64,000 nt of DNA from Chloracidobacterium sp. CP2_5A. GTDB lineage: Bacteria; Acidobacteriota; Blastocatellia; Chloracidobacteriales; Chloracidobacteriaceae. Positions 25,843-34,359 of the stretch are shown in pieces. How positions within the stretch are numbered: position 1 is the first letter of the stretch; each line of letters starts with the position of its first letter. Both the position numbers and the translations under genes were made by a program. Below the pieces are notes generated by a model. It was not told where the DNA came from. It saw nothing but the letters and a program-made list of their open reading frames with translations, and made no database searches. The stretch covers positions 1 to 64,000 of the forward strand of contig NKPT01000002.1 in the NCBI GenBank assembly GCA_002254845.1, in the 5' to 3' direction.

Positions 25843-27054
25843 TCAACGGCGGCGGCGGCGGCGATGAAAAGGCGGATGGCGACGACGCGCCTGGTCCGCC
25901 GCTTCCTGCTGCTTCGCCTGCGCGTAGAGCGTTTCCACATCGGGATGCAATCGCCCTGGCTGGCTTTCGTCAAACAGCGGCTGAAGACGGCCATCGGCAT
26001 GGATGAAGGCCGTCCGCAGCGGCACGGGGCGCTGCGGATGCGCCACGAGCCGGCACTCGACGCCGCGCGTCCACGTGACCCACTCCGCCAGCTCGCGGGC
26101 GTTGCCAACCGTTGCCGACAGCATCAGCAGGCGCGTCGAGGCCGGCGTGTAAATGATCGATTCCTCCCATACGACGCCGCGATGCCGGTCGCCAAGGTAG
26201 TGAACCTCGTCAAACACCACCAGGTTGGGCGCGCTCGCGACGCCATCCCGCGTCATCGCGTCGTAGAGGCCGTTGCGATAAATCTCTGTCGTGGCGATTT
26301 TGAGCGGCGCGTCGGGATTCATGCGCCGGTCGCCTGTGATGAGTCCGACGGCATCGGGGCCGAACTTGCGCCCGAACTCGCGAAACTTGTCATTGGACAG
26401 CGCCTTGAGCGGCGAGGTGTACCACGCCGCGCCGCCGCGCTCCAGCGTCCGGCGAATCGCCTGCTCGGCGATCCAGGTTTTGCCCGATCCGGTCGGCGCG
26501 GCGACCATGACATCCATGCCCTGCTCCGTCACGATGTCCACGGCCGCGAGCTGAAACAGGTCTGGAACGAAGGGCTGCGGGTCGGGCGCGCCGATGCCTT
26601 CCAGCAGCTTGTTGAGCGCCGCCCGGCGGTGCCGCTCAACTTGAAACGCGTGGTAATCCAGATTCGGGCGCGGGCGGCGGCGCTCAATTGCCCGCAACTC
26701 CTCGATGACTGTCGCCGGCCCAATCGTCAGCAGGCTCACCACCTGCTGCGCTGGGATCGGCTGGCCCGGATCCAGCCCCGCCGTCAACAGGCGGAGCAGG
26801 CGCGCCCGCGCCTCCGGGGCGAGTTCCGGCGCCGCTTCCTCCAGCCAGTCGCGGACCTGCTCTGGGGAAAGGCGCGCGACTTCGTAGAGCCGATGCGCCG
26901 TAGACGCATGTTCCCGCGCCTGTTCAATCACTTGGTTGAGCAACGCGGCCCGGTTGCCTGCCTGCCGCGCCGGAGCGCCCAGTACGCTCCGCAAATGCAG
27001 CGCGTCGAGTGTTTCCGCTAGGCGACGCAGTCGCCCTTCAGTCAATTTGAGCAT
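25843..27054 (-). CDS. Ski2-like DExH helicase, C-terminal half missing
   Basis: A superfamily 2 helicase in which only the first RecA-like domain is present. Visible motifs are the Q-motif region (LFQLAAVDIVTEQGMDVMVA), Walker A (AAPTGSGKTWIAEQA), motif Ia (YTSPLKALSNDKF), motif II (NLVVFDEVHYLGD) and motif III (LMLSATVGNARELAEW). The frame ends in an arginine run (FHRRRRRR) at residue 403, where relatives continue with the second RecA domain holding motifs V and VI. Without it no ATP-driven unwinding is expected. The gene is either truncated by deletion, frameshifted, or acts with a partner in trans. An N-terminal 150-residue helical domain precedes the helicase core. Confidence 0.78.
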   Translation of the reverse strand: MLKLTEGRLRRLAETLDALHLRSVLGAPARQAGNRAALLNQVIEQAREHASTAHRLYEVARLSPEQVRDWLEEAAPELAPEARARLLRLLTAGLDPGQPIPAQQVVSLLTIGPATVIEELRAIERRRPRPNLDYHAFQVERHRRAALNKLLEGIGAPDPQPFVPDLFQLAAVDIVTEQGMDVMVAAPTGSGKTWIAEQAIRRTLERGGAAWYTSPLKALSNDKFREFGRKFGPDAVGLITGDRRMNPDAPLKIATTEIYRNGLYDAMTRDGVASAPNLVVFDEVHYLGDRHRGVVWEESIIYTPASTRLLMLSATVGNARELAEWVTWTRGVECRLVAHPQRPVPLRTAFIHADGRLQPLFDESQPGRLHPDVETLYAQAKQQEAADQARRRHPPFHRRRRRR

Positions 27055-27189
27055 CGTGTCCAGCCAAGCCGTTCATCCCTGATTGCGACGCCGGATGGCG
27101 ATGCGGCACTATGTCGCAAGCAACCCTGCAGGCGCAATGCGCGCCCAATCCGTCTTGGAAATTTGCCTTGACCACGCCGCTCGACTCTA

Positions 27190-27222
27190 GGGAGACCACG
27201 ACCATGTTTGGGGAGACCACGA
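27190..27222. repeat. Duplicated ribosome-site segment ahead of small secreted protein
   Basis: GGGAGACCACGA occurs at 27190-27201 and 27211-27222. Each copy supplies a GGGAG ahead of an in-frame ATG (27204 and 27222), so translation could start at either. Confidence 0.8.
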
Positions 27223-27479
27223 TGACCGTCCGTTTACGCTGGGCCGCGGGGCTAGGACTCGGACTGGCGGGCTTGCTCGCCGCCGGGTTGGTCAGCGCGG
27301 ATGTCAAATATCGCCTCTACTGCGCCAACGGGAAACTCGAAGTGGACACCCGCACGCCGGAGCAGATGCAGCGGGCGCGCGGGCAGGCCTGCCTGCTGGG
27401 CGAGTTCGACACGCGCGCGCAAGCCGAAGCCGCGGCTGACCGGCGCGGCGGGAGCGGCGCGCCCTGCTCGTGTCCGTAA
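27222..27479 (+). CDS. Small secreted cysteine-containing protein
   Basis: An 85-residue protein I do not recognise. It starts with a clear signal peptide (VRLRWAAGLGLGLAGLLAAGLVSA) followed by a short mature part with four cysteines (YRLYCANGKLEV, GQACLLGEF, GAPCSCP), which could form two disulfides. GGGGAG six bases upstream favours the ATG at 27222; the ATG at 27204 is an alternative with its own duplicated ribosome site. It converges on the SH3-like protein gene with five bases between stops. Function unknown. Confidence 0.6.
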   Translation: MTVRLRWAAGLGLGLAGLLAAGLVSADVKYRLYCANGKLEVDTRTPEQMQRARGQACLLGEFDTRAQAEAAADRRGGSGAPCSCP

Positions 27480-27484
27480 GGCGG

Positions 27485-28258
27485 CTACGGCGCGGTCAGC
27501 CATTGCCGCGCTTTCTCTGCCTCCGGCGCGCGCGGATACTGCTTCGCCAGCCGCCGGTAGGCCGCCCCATCGTAGCGGTACCGCTTTTGAGCTAGGTCGT
27601 AGCGAAACTTGACGCCCAACCGGTTGTAGCGATCCAGCGCCGGGTCGTTGTCGAAATAGGCCGCTTCGTCAGCGTTGCCGGAGGTCGCCCGTTGGCGAGC
27701 GCGCCGCTCGGCGCGGCGCTGAATGGCTTGCGCCTCCGCGTCGGCCGTTTCGCCGAGCAACAACAAGCTGGCTGGCATCTGCGGCGACTGGCGAAACAGC
27801 GATTCAAACAGCCGACACAGGCGAAGCCGCTCATAACCTCCAGTCTCGGCGCGGGCCAGCGCCAGCAGGCGAGCGGCGTCGCTGGGCTGGCTGGCGCGGG
27901 CCACCGCCCGCTGGTCAAGCCAGCCGCGCGTCCGTCGCGTCACGGCAACGAACAGGTAGGCTCGTCCGTCCGCCGTCCGCGGCCGGCCGAGGACATACAC
28001 GCGCCGTCCAACCCGGAGCCGCTGCTTGAGGTCGCCGTTGGGGCTGGGCGTGACGCGCAGCGCCGCTAATCCGGCGTCGACGACAAAGGCCGCCCGCGCG
28101 CTAGTTCGCGCCGTCCAGCTTGGCTTTTCTTCGGGCGCGTCGGCAGGCGCATCCTCATCCTGCGCTCTGGCGCCGCCGCCCAGGGCGAGCAGCGCGATGA
28201 GTAGCCACAACGCAAGGCGGTATCGGACAGCGACGCTAGCCAGCAACTCTCGATTCAT
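27485..28258 (-). CDS. Secreted protein with SH3-like N-terminal region
   Basis: A 257-residue exported protein (signal peptide YRLALWLLIALLALGGGARA). Residues 55-120 resemble a bacterial SH3 fold (AALRVTPSPNGDLKQRLRVGRRVYVLG ... GWLDQRAV), a module that often binds cell-wall peptides. The remainder is a helical, arginine- and alanine-rich region with TPR-like character (YNRLGVKFRYDLAQKRYRYDGAAYRRLAKQYP). No catalytic residues are recognisable. It starts 16 bases after thrC and is therefore the third gene of an iscS-thrC operon; there is no obvious functional link. Confidence 0.65.
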   Translation of the reverse strand: MNRELLASVAVRYRLALWLLIALLALGGGARAQDEDAPADAPEEKPSWTARTSARAAFVVDAGLAALRVTPSPNGDLKQRLRVGRRVYVLGRPRTADGRAYLFVAVTRRTRGWLDQRAVARASQPSDAARLLALARAETGGYERLRLCRLFESLFRQSPQMPASLLLLGETADAEAQAIQRRAERRARQRATSGNADEAAYFDNDPALDRYNRLGVKFRYDLAQKRYRYDGAAYRRLAKQYPRAPEAEKARQWLTAP

Positions 28259-28274
28259 TGCCCGCGCTCATTCT

Positions 28275-29681
28275 TCATTCGGTCAGCGACGGCAGCTCGG
28301 CGATGAGGTCAAGGATCGCCTGCCGGAGCGCGTCAGCATCGGCTGGGACGCGGCGTGGCGCATTGGCGAAAGTCGAGGCAAGGCGGCCTTCCGCGCGCGT
28401 CACGCGCGTTTCGCGCTCGGCGTCGGTGAAAAGCTGCCCGGTGTGGTACTGCACGGTGAAATCCGGGTCCTTGAGCGCGTTGCCGGTCAGGATGGCGACG
28501 GTGTCCTCCTCCGGGTGGACGACGCCCTCGGCGACCAGTCGGCGCAGCCCGGCGACCGTGGCCGCGCTGGCCGGCTCGCAGCCGATGCCGTCGCGGCCAA
28601 TGACGGCCTTGGCGTCGGCGATGTCCTGCTCGGAAACCGTCGCGCACGCGCCGTCCGTCCAATCTAGCGCCCGCGCCGCTTTGAGCCACGACACCGGATG
28701 TCCAATTTGAATTGCCGTCGCCAGCGTTTTGGGCTGCTTGACCGGAATCAAATTGCCTTCTCGCCCGCCCGCGCGCCACTGCGCCAGCGGCGCCGCGCCT
28801 TCCGCCTGAACGACCGTGAGCCGCGGCATCCGCGCGATGAGACCCAAGTCGTGAAGCTCCTTGAAGCCCTTGCCCAAGGCCGAAACGTTGCCCAGATTGC
28901 CGCCCGGCACAACGATGCGGTCGGGAACGCGCCACCGCCGCTGTTGCAGTAGCTCAAACGCGATAGCTTTCTGGCCTTCCAATCGGAACGGGTTGACCGA
29001 GTTGAGCAAATAAAGCGGCGTTGTCCGGGCCAGCTCGCGCGCCAGGCGCATGGCATCGTCGAAGTTGCCTTCAATCTGGAGCGTCGCCGCGCCGTAGTCG
29101 AGGCTCTGCGCCAGCTTGCCGTAGGCGATGCGCCCGCCCGGAATAAACACGATGCCGCGCATTCCGGCGCGCGCCGCGTAGGCCGCCAGCGACGCCGACG
29201 TGTTGCCCGTGCTGGCGCAGGCCACGGCGCGGGCGCCAAGTCGCTGGGCCTGCGCCACGCCGGTCGTCATCCCGTTGTCCTTGAACGAGCCGGTTGGGTT
29301 CATCCCCTGATGCTTGACCGCCAGCCGCTTGAGTCCGGCGTAGCGCGCGCTGCGCGGCGCATCCCACAGCGGCGTATTGCCCTCGCCAAGCGTGACGACC
29401 TGACTGGGCGACGTCGCAAAGGGAAAAAGCTCGCGGAAACGCCAGACGCCGCTGACATCATGGGGATGGAAAGACGCGCGCCGCGCGTCGAAGGTCGCCA
29501 ACAAGTCGGTCAGGCGCGCTTGCCGCCACTCGTACTGCACATCCAACAGCCCGCCGCATTGCTCGCAGGCGTAGATTCGCTCGCCGGCGTCGTACGTGGC
29601 GCGGCAAGTCGGCTCGATGCACTGCAGGTAGGCGACGGCGCGCGGAAAAGCTTCGTCGGGCATAATGTCAGAAGGTTTCAC
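28275..29681 (-). CDS. thrC: Threonine synthase
   Basis: A PLP-dependent enzyme converting O-phosphohomoserine to threonine. An N-terminal zinc-ribbon-like segment (YLQCIEPTCRATYDAGERIYACEQCGG) precedes the fold-type II core. The PLP lysine is in GMNPTGSFKDNGMTTGVAQA, and the SxxN/GxxGN contacts are visible in ACASTGNTSASLAAYA and VVPGGNLGNVSALGKGF. Length 468 fits the short, archaeal/plant-like threonine synthases. The GTG start at 29681 overlaps the iscS stop by four bases (GTGA), indicating translational coupling. The other threonine genes are not in the window. Confidence 0.93.
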   Translation of the reverse strand: MKPSDIMPDEAFPRAVAYLQCIEPTCRATYDAGERIYACEQCGGLLDVQYEWRQARLTDLLATFDARRASFHPHDVSGVWRFRELFPFATSPSQVVTLGEGNTPLWDAPRSARYAGLKRLAVKHQGMNPTGSFKDNGMTTGVAQAQRLGARAVACASTGNTSASLAAYAARAGMRGIVFIPGGRIAYGKLAQSLDYGAATLQIEGNFDDAMRLARELARTTPLYLLNSVNPFRLEGQKAIAFELLQQRRWRVPDRIVVPGGNLGNVSALGKGFKELHDLGLIARMPRLTVVQAEGAAPLAQWRAGGREGNLIPVKQPKTLATAIQIGHPVSWLKAARALDWTDGACATVSEQDIADAKAVIGRDGIGCEPASAATVAGLRRLVAEGVVHPEEDTVAILTGNALKDPDFTVQYHTGQLFTDAERETRVTRAEGRLASTFANAPRRVPADADALRQAILDLIAELPSLTE

Positions 29682-30853
29682 GCGACGGCGCGACGGCGCG
29701 ACAAACGCTCAACCATCTTCGGCAAGACGTCAATAACCCGCGCCAGGTCGTCCGCCGTTGTTTCGTGGCTGAGGCTGACGCGAATCGAGCCCCGCACTCG
29801 GTCGGGCGGCAGCCCCATAGCGCGCAGGACATGGCTTGGCTCGGTCGAGCCGGATGAGCAGGCCGAGCCGGTCGAGACGGCGATGCCGGCCAGGTCCAGC
29901 GCGATCACGAGCCGGTTCGCGTCAAGGCTGTCAAAGGCCAGGCTTGAAATGTGTGGCAAGCGCGGCGACGCGCCCCCGTTGACAGCCATGCTCGGTATCC
30001 GTTGCTGAAGCTCGCGTTCAAGTTCATCCCGCAGGGCGCGGATGGCCTCCATCTGGTCAAGCCGCTCGGCGGCAAGCTGCGCGGCGCGGCCCAGCGCGAC
30101 GATGTTGGCGACGGCCTCCGTGCCGGCGCGACGGTCGCGTTCCTGATGCCCGCCAAGCTGTTGCGCCGCAAGCCGGACGTGTTTAGCGACGTAGAGCGCG
30201 CCAACGCCTTTTGGCGCGTGAACCTTGTGGCCGGAAATTGAGAGCAAATCCGCCTGCAAGTCGTGAACGTTGACCGGGAGCTTGCCGACTGCCTGCACGG
30301 CGTCCGTGTGCAGAAAAATCATCTGACCGCGCCGGCGGCGCTCGGCGACCAGGGCGCCAATGTCGGCGACGGGCTGAAGCGTCCCGACTTCGTTGTTAGC
30401 AAGCATGACGGTCACGAGCAGCGTGTCGTCCGCGATGGCGGCGGCGACCTCCTCCGCCGTCACGCGCCCGGCCGCGCCGACCGGCAGGTAGGTCACGCGA
30501 AACCCAGCCGCTTCAAGCGCCTGACAGGGAGCCAAAACGGCTGGATGCTCAAAGGCGGTCGTGATGATGTGGCGGCGGCTGCCGGCTCCATACGCGCTGA
30601 CAATGCCCTGAATGGCGAGGTTGTTCGCCTCCGTGCCGCCACTCAGAAAAGCGATTTCGGCTGGCTCGGACCCAATAAGCGCCGCCACCTGGCGCCGCGC
30701 CTGCTCGACGGCGGCGCGGGCGCGCTGCCCGAAGGCGTGGACGGACGAGGCGTTGCCGAAGTCTTCCGTCAGATAGGGCAAGAAGGCGGCGACAACCTCA
30801 GGCAAGACGCGGGTCGTCGCTGCATTGTCGAGATAAATTGGCGAAGCGGACAC
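29678..30853 (-). CDS. iscS: Cysteine desulfurase (NifS/IscS family)
   Basis: A PLP enzyme that takes sulfur from cysteine for Fe-S cluster and tRNA thiolation. The start region YLDNAATTRVLPEV, the PLP lysine in LSISGHKVHAPKGVGALYV and the active-site cysteine loop SVSTGSACSSGSTEPSHVLRAM are intact (391 residues). The start is a GTG. The Fe-S scaffold iscU and other isc genes are absent; instead the gene is coupled to thrC. The symbol is by family; NifS-type nomenclature would be equally justified. Confidence 0.9.
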   Translation of the reverse strand: MSASPIYLDNAATTRVLPEVVAAFLPYLTEDFGNASSVHAFGQRARAAVEQARRQVAALIGSEPAEIAFLSGGTEANNLAIQGIVSAYGAGSRRHIITTAFEHPAVLAPCQALEAAGFRVTYLPVGAAGRVTAEEVAAAIADDTLLVTVMLANNEVGTLQPVADIGALVAERRRRGQMIFLHTDAVQAVGKLPVNVHDLQADLLSISGHKVHAPKGVGALYVAKHVRLAAQQLGGHQERDRRAGTEAVANIVALGRAAQLAAERLDQMEAIRALRDELERELQQRIPSMAVNGGASPRLPHISSLAFDSLDANRLVIALDLAGIAVSTGSACSSGSTEPSHVLRAMGLPPDRVRGSIRVSLSHETTADDLARVIDVLPKMVERLSRRRAVA

Positions 30854-30919
30854 GGCCGTAGCTTCAGAATGGCTTTTTCTGGAGTTATCTGCTCAGAGCC
30901 CATTCCCGCTCAACGCGTA

Positions 30920-31624
30920 TCAGCTAGCGTATCGCCGCAGAGCGGCGTACAGGCGAGCGGCTTCCTTCGGACGCGGCAGCGCGCCCTCGACAACCTCGCG
31001 ACTGGCGACTGCGCGGCCGTAAATCGCCTTGTTGGCATCGTCATCCACCTGCAGCGTCGCGCCTTCCAGCGAAAGCCCCGCGAAGACGCCTTGCGAGCGC
31101 GAATAGGCTAAGATTTCAGCCTGCATTTGGAGGTCGGTTCCGGCCTTGAGATTGCGCCCGACCGGACCGGCGGCCACGGAAGCGTCGGCGCCAAGCTGAA
31201 ACTTGTTGGAAGCCAGTTTTTCAATGCCGCGCCGGTTCATGACGAGCAAGATGATGTCGCTGCTCTGGCCGCCAATTTGAAGCCCGACGCTTCCGCCGCC
31301 CAGCGTGACAAAGCCAGGCGGACCCCACTGCCGGTTTGACTGACGAACCACCATCAGCCCGCGCCCAAACTGGCCGCCGACGATAAGCGCGCCCTTCTTG
31401 ACGCCGGGAATGAAGACCAGCCCCTCGCACTGGCGCAGAAAATCAGGCGAAAGCCCCTGATCTGGCGCGCGCATGATCTCGGCGAGAATTTCCGCCGAGC
31501 GATCAAGACGCTCGCGAATCTTGCGATCAACTTTGACTGCGGCGGCCTCCGCCGAAAGCCCGCCAGCGAGAAGCGGCGAGTCGACGAGCAATCCCGCCGC
31601 AGCTATGCAGAGCAATTTGCGCAT
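30920..31624 (-). CDS. SYLF-domain lipid-binding protein (Ysc84 family)
   Basis: A 234-residue exported protein with a SYLF domain: ERLDRSAEILAEIMRAPDQGLSPDFLRQCEGLVFIPGVKKGALIVGGQFGRGLM, then the glycine-rich core GFVTLGGGSVGLQIGGQSSDIILLVMN and YSRSQGVFAGLSLEGATLQ. In eukaryotic Ysc84 and SH3YL1 this domain binds phosphoinositides; in bacteria it is secreted and its role is unclear. A signal peptide (CIAAAGLLVDSPLLAGGLSAEA) is present. GGGAGG precedes the ATG. It lies alone between iscS and the divergent nuoI. Confidence 0.88.
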   Translation of the reverse strand: MRKLLCIAAAGLLVDSPLLAGGLSAEAAAVKVDRKIRERLDRSAEILAEIMRAPDQGLSPDFLRQCEGLVFIPGVKKGALIVGGQFGRGLMVVRQSNRQWGPPGFVTLGGGSVGLQIGGQSSDIILLVMNRRGIEKLASNKFQLGADASVAAGPVGRNLKAGTDLQMQAEILAYSRSQGVFAGLSLEGATLQVDDDANKAIYGRAVASREVVEGALPRPKEAARLYAALRRYAS

Positions 31625-31758
31625 TGCCGATTACCTCCCGTAAAGTGTGCGCCCGCAAACGGTTTGAAGGCGGGTTCGGCCTCTTCAATAGAGCGGCGAG
31701 GCGGATCCTCGCGGACAGGCTGCTTCCTTGAAATAAATGCCGAAGCCTGGCGAAACCC

Positions 31759-31764
31759 TATAAT
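31759..31764 (+). promoter_or_regulatory. Candidate -10 element of nuoI
   Basis: A perfect TATAAT stands 67 bases before the nuoI start in an otherwise GC-rich context. The matching -35 at 17-bp spacing is poor (AATGCC); a TTGAAA lies farther upstream at 31728 with a 25-bp spacer. Confidence 0.4.
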
Positions 31765-31830
31765 ATCCGCTTGCCCGATTCAACGCCGCCAGCGGCTGAG
31801 TAAACGTAACTAACACGAGGCAAAACGCTT

Positions 31831-32379
31831 ATGACGATGACCGCGCCTGTCAAGCGCAACTGGAAGCAAACGCTTGAGCGTTTTTTCATGCTCGATTTGC
31901 TCAAGGGCTTCGCGCTGACGTTCAAATACACCAGAAAAGTGCTGACCGAGCCGCGCGGCACCGGCGGAGACCCGCTGCGCGGGGCGTACACGGAGTTTTA
32001 TCCCGAAGAGCGCCCTAAGGTCAGCGAGCGCTTTCGCGGCGCGCCGCGGCTGAACCTGGACCCAGCCACCGGCGATACGCTGTGCATCGCCTGTAACCTA
32101 TGCGCGCTGGCCTGCCCGGAAAACTGCATCAACGTCGGAGCTGTCAACCGCGTGGTCATGGAAGACGGCAAGCAGAAGAAGAAAAAGGTGCTAGCGACCT
32201 ACGTCTACGACACGTCGCGGTGCATGTTCTGCGATTTGTGCGTTGAAGCCTGCCCGACGGATTGCATTGAGCTAACGCAGGAATTCGAGTTGGCGAGCTA
32301 TAACCGAGCAGGCATGGTGTGGGACCGCGAACACCTTGAGAAGGGCCGCGATATTGTCCGCTACGGCAAGCTCAACTGA
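31831..32379 (+). CDS. nuoI: NADH-quinone oxidoreductase subunit I (orphan)
   Basis: The hydrophilic two-cluster ferredoxin subunit of respiratory complex I, carrying N6a and N6b towards the quinone site. Both motifs are complete: CIACNLCALACPENC and CMFCDLCVEACPTDC. The N-terminal amphipathic anchor (LLKGFALTFKYTRKV) and the FRGAPRL segment fit NuoI at 182 residues. No other nuo genes surround it, so it is either a detached member of a dispersed complex I set or a paralogue for another complex. It ends at a strong 15-bp hairpin. Confidence 0.93.
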   Translation: MTMTAPVKRNWKQTLERFFMLDLLKGFALTFKYTRKVLTEPRGTGGDPLRGAYTEFYPEERPKVSERFRGAPRLNLDPATGDTLCIACNLCALACPENCINVGAVNRVVMEDGKQKKKKVLATYVYDTSRCMFCDLCVEACPTDCIELTQEFELASYNRAGMVWDREHLEKGRDIVRYGKLN

Positions 32380-32406
32380 CGCCTTCTGACGAAGCCTGAC
32401 GCTTTC

Positions 32407-32440
32407 CTCTGGGATGCGCGCGCCAGCGCGCATCCCAGAG
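32407..32440 (+). terminator. Strong hairpin after nuoI
   Basis: CTCTGGGATGCGCGC (32407-32421) pairs perfectly with GCGCGCATCCCAGAG (32426-32440) around a GCCA loop; 15 base pairs. Only a weak T-rich stretch (CTATTTT) follows. Confidence 0.8.
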
Positions 32441-32531
32441 CTATTTTGGGACGCTTGCCTGTGTCTGGCAAGCGACGCACAATCCGCCGGCGCGCATCAG
32501 CTTCAGCCCCGTCGCGGATGGCCGGTCAACC

Positions 32532-33422
32532 ATGCCCCGCCCCTCTCCTGCCTCCACGCCCCGTCTGGTTGTCATTACTGGCCTCAGCGGTTCCGGCAAG
32601 CAGTCAGCGCTCAATGCCCTGGAAGACCTCGGCTACTTTGGCGTGGACAACCTGCCCGTCGCCCTGCTGCCGACCTTTGCCGAGTTGTGCCGGCGCTCGG
32701 AAGGCGGCATCGCGCGGGCCGCCGTCGTCGTTGACGCCCGCGAGCCGGCGTTTGTCGCCGCCTTCCCCGCCGCCTACGCCCGCTTGGGCGAGATGGTCGG
32801 CGATGTTCGGCTGCTCTTCTTCGAGGCGATGGATGAGGTTCTGATGCGCCGCTACAGCGAGACGCGCCGGCCGCATCCGCTCGACGCCGCCGGCCGCCGG
32901 ACGCGCGGGCTGCGCGCCTCGATTGCCGCCGAGCGGGCGTTGCTGTCGCCCATCCGGGAGCTTGCCGACCGGGTCATTGACACTTCGAGCCTGACGATTT
33001 ACGAGCTGCGGCGGCAGCTCGGCGATGCGCTCGGAACCGGGCAAACGGCGCGCATGCGCGTTCTCCTGCTCAGCTTTGGCTTCAAGCATGGCGTGCCGAC
33101 CGAAGCCGATTTGGTATTTGACGTTCGCTTTCTCAAAAATCCGCACTACGTCCCTGAGCTGCGCCCATTGACGGGGCGGGATGCGCCGGTTGTCGCCTTT
33201 TTGTCGGCGGATGAGGAAGTTGAGGAAGCGCGCAAGCGATTTGCGGAACTGCTCGCGTTTGTCGTCCCGCGTTACGCCCGCGACGGGCGCAGCTACCTAA
33301 CCATCGCTATCGGCTGCACCGGCGGGAAGCACCGCTCCGTGATGATGGCTGAAAGCTTGGCCAAGGAAATTCGCAAGCTGCGCTTCGCCGCGCGCGTCCG
33401 CCACCGCGACATCGCCAAATAG
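32532..33422 (+). CDS. rapZ: RapZ-family nucleotide-binding protein (YvcJ/YhbJ)
   Basis: An RNase adapter/NTPase family protein. In E. coli RapZ controls amino-sugar synthesis through GlmZ decay; in Bacillus YvcJ hydrolyses GTP. The N-terminal P-loop reads ITGLSGSGKQSALNALEDLGYFGVDNLP, where the residue after the lysine is glutamine instead of the usual serine/threonine. The C-terminal domain keeps the conserved IAIGCTGGKHRSVMMAESLAKEI and DVRFLKNPHYVPELRPLTGRD. Length 296 is normal. It stands apart from the ptsN/hpf/rpoN genes that often accompany it. The symbol is by family. Confidence 0.9.
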   Translation: MPRPSPASTPRLVVITGLSGSGKQSALNALEDLGYFGVDNLPVALLPTFAELCRRSEGGIARAAVVVDAREPAFVAAFPAAYARLGEMVGDVRLLFFEAMDEVLMRRYSETRRPHPLDAAGRRTRGLRASIAAERALLSPIRELADRVIDTSSLTIYELRRQLGDALGTGQTARMRVLLLSFGFKHGVPTEADLVFDVRFLKNPHYVPELRPLTGRDAPVVAFLSADEEVEEARKRFAELLAFVVPRYARDGRSYLTIAIGCTGGKHRSVMMAESLAKEIRKLRFAARVRHRDIAK

Positions 33423-33739
33423 CGCCCAGACCCAGCGCCTTTCCTACGGGAATTTCCTGCGCGAAATCGGGTCTTACACGAAATCGGGCGCTGCGCGGGA
33501 CGCTTCGTCCGAAGCCGTACACGAAATCGTTGACGCGCCAGCCGCGCGGCGCGATGGCCAAGCTAAAAAAACTGACAAAACTACAGGGTAAAGGATTTTA
33601 CAGCCTGGTTTGTGTTGCGCGAGGCGGTCTTTTTCCAGACCGCCCGTCGGGCATGGCACAGCGTTTGTTGAGTTATCTGGTCATCGAGGCAGACCGCCCC
33701 GCGCGCGTTCGCCGGTTTTTACGACGGAGGACAACCACG
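33423..33739. repeat. Intergenic region with three CGAAATCG repeats
   Basis: A 317-base spacer before the glycine-zipper gene. CGAAATCG occurs near 33462, 33479 and 33522, the last two inside TACACGAAATCG. No gene is evident; the extended track ORF through here has no ribosome site. Confidence 0.55.
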
Positions 33740-34282
33740 ATGGCATCACTGGATTTGATGAGGCAGTCGCAGGCGCCAAAGCTGGTGGCTGGAGGGCTGA
33801 CCCTGCTGCTGCTGGGCGGCGGGATCGGAGCCTTGGCGACCCGTCCAAGCGCGCCGCCGGCGACGGTTCAGCCGGCGCAGGTTTCAACCACCCCGGCGCA
33901 GCCCGTTCCGCCCCCGCCAGCGATCCCAATGGAGGAAGGCGCGATACAGATTCAAGGGCAAACCTATCGCTTAGTCCCGGAAGGGCAGCCGGCTGTCGCC
34001 CCGCTGGTGACGCAAGTTCGCTGGAATCGCAACTCGCGGCCGCCGCGCGCTCGCGTCGCCACGCAGCGCGCCTACTACAACTATGACAGCGCGCCCGTCG
34101 CCAATCGGCGCGGCTCGTGGTGGCAGCGCAACCGGCGCGATGTGCTGACCATTGCCGCCGGAACGGGCCTCGGCGCCGGCATTGGCGCGTTGGCGGGTGG
34201 CAAGAAGGGCGCCGGGATTGGCGCGCTCGCCGGCGGCGGCGGCGCGGCGCTGTACACCTACGGGGTTCGTCGCCGCAACTAG
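33740..34282 (+). CDS. Membrane-anchored glycine-zipper protein
   Basis: A 180-residue protein I cannot name. It has an N-terminal hydrophobic segment (LVAGGLTLLLLGGGIGALA), a proline/threonine-rich stretch (about 45-75), a basic middle (VRWNRNSRPPRARVATQR) and a C-terminal glycine-zipper hairpin (AAGTGLGAGIGALAGGKKGAGIGALAGGGGAALYTYG), the pattern of YMGG/Rick17kDa-like helices that insert into membranes. GGAGG at 33726-33730 supports the ATG at 33740; the track start at 33530 has no support. Probably an envelope structural protein. Confidence 0.68.
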   Translation: MASLDLMRQSQAPKLVAGGLTLLLLGGGIGALATRPSAPPATVQPAQVSTTPAQPVPPPPAIPMEEGAIQIQGQTYRLVPEGQPAVAPLVTQVRWNRNSRPPRARVATQRAYYNYDSAPVANRRGSWWQRNRRDVLTIAAGTGLGAGIGALAGGKKGAGIGALAGGGGAALYTYGVRRRN

Positions 34283-34307
34283 CCTTTCCCAAGATCCTTC
34301 CCAAGAT
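34283..34307. repeat. Imperfect 12-bp tandem duplication
   Basis: CCTTTCCCAAGAT followed directly by CCTTCCCAAGAT, differing by one T, immediately after the glycine-zipper gene stop codon. Confidence 0.75.
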
Positions 34308-34359
34308 AAGGCAATGCGCGCCCGACAAGCGCCCTGCGACGCAATAGGAGGCTTTTCAA

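Noticed and set aside
25747-27021. 424-residue plus-strand ORF opposite the helicase
   Set aside because: Longer than the helicase frame but arginine-rich and motif-free; the opposite strand encodes clear helicase motifs I-III.
29687-29702. GCGACGGC tandem repeats at the iscS 3' end
   Set aside because: Lies within the coding end of iscS (Arg-Arg-Ala) and is too short to separate from codon composition.
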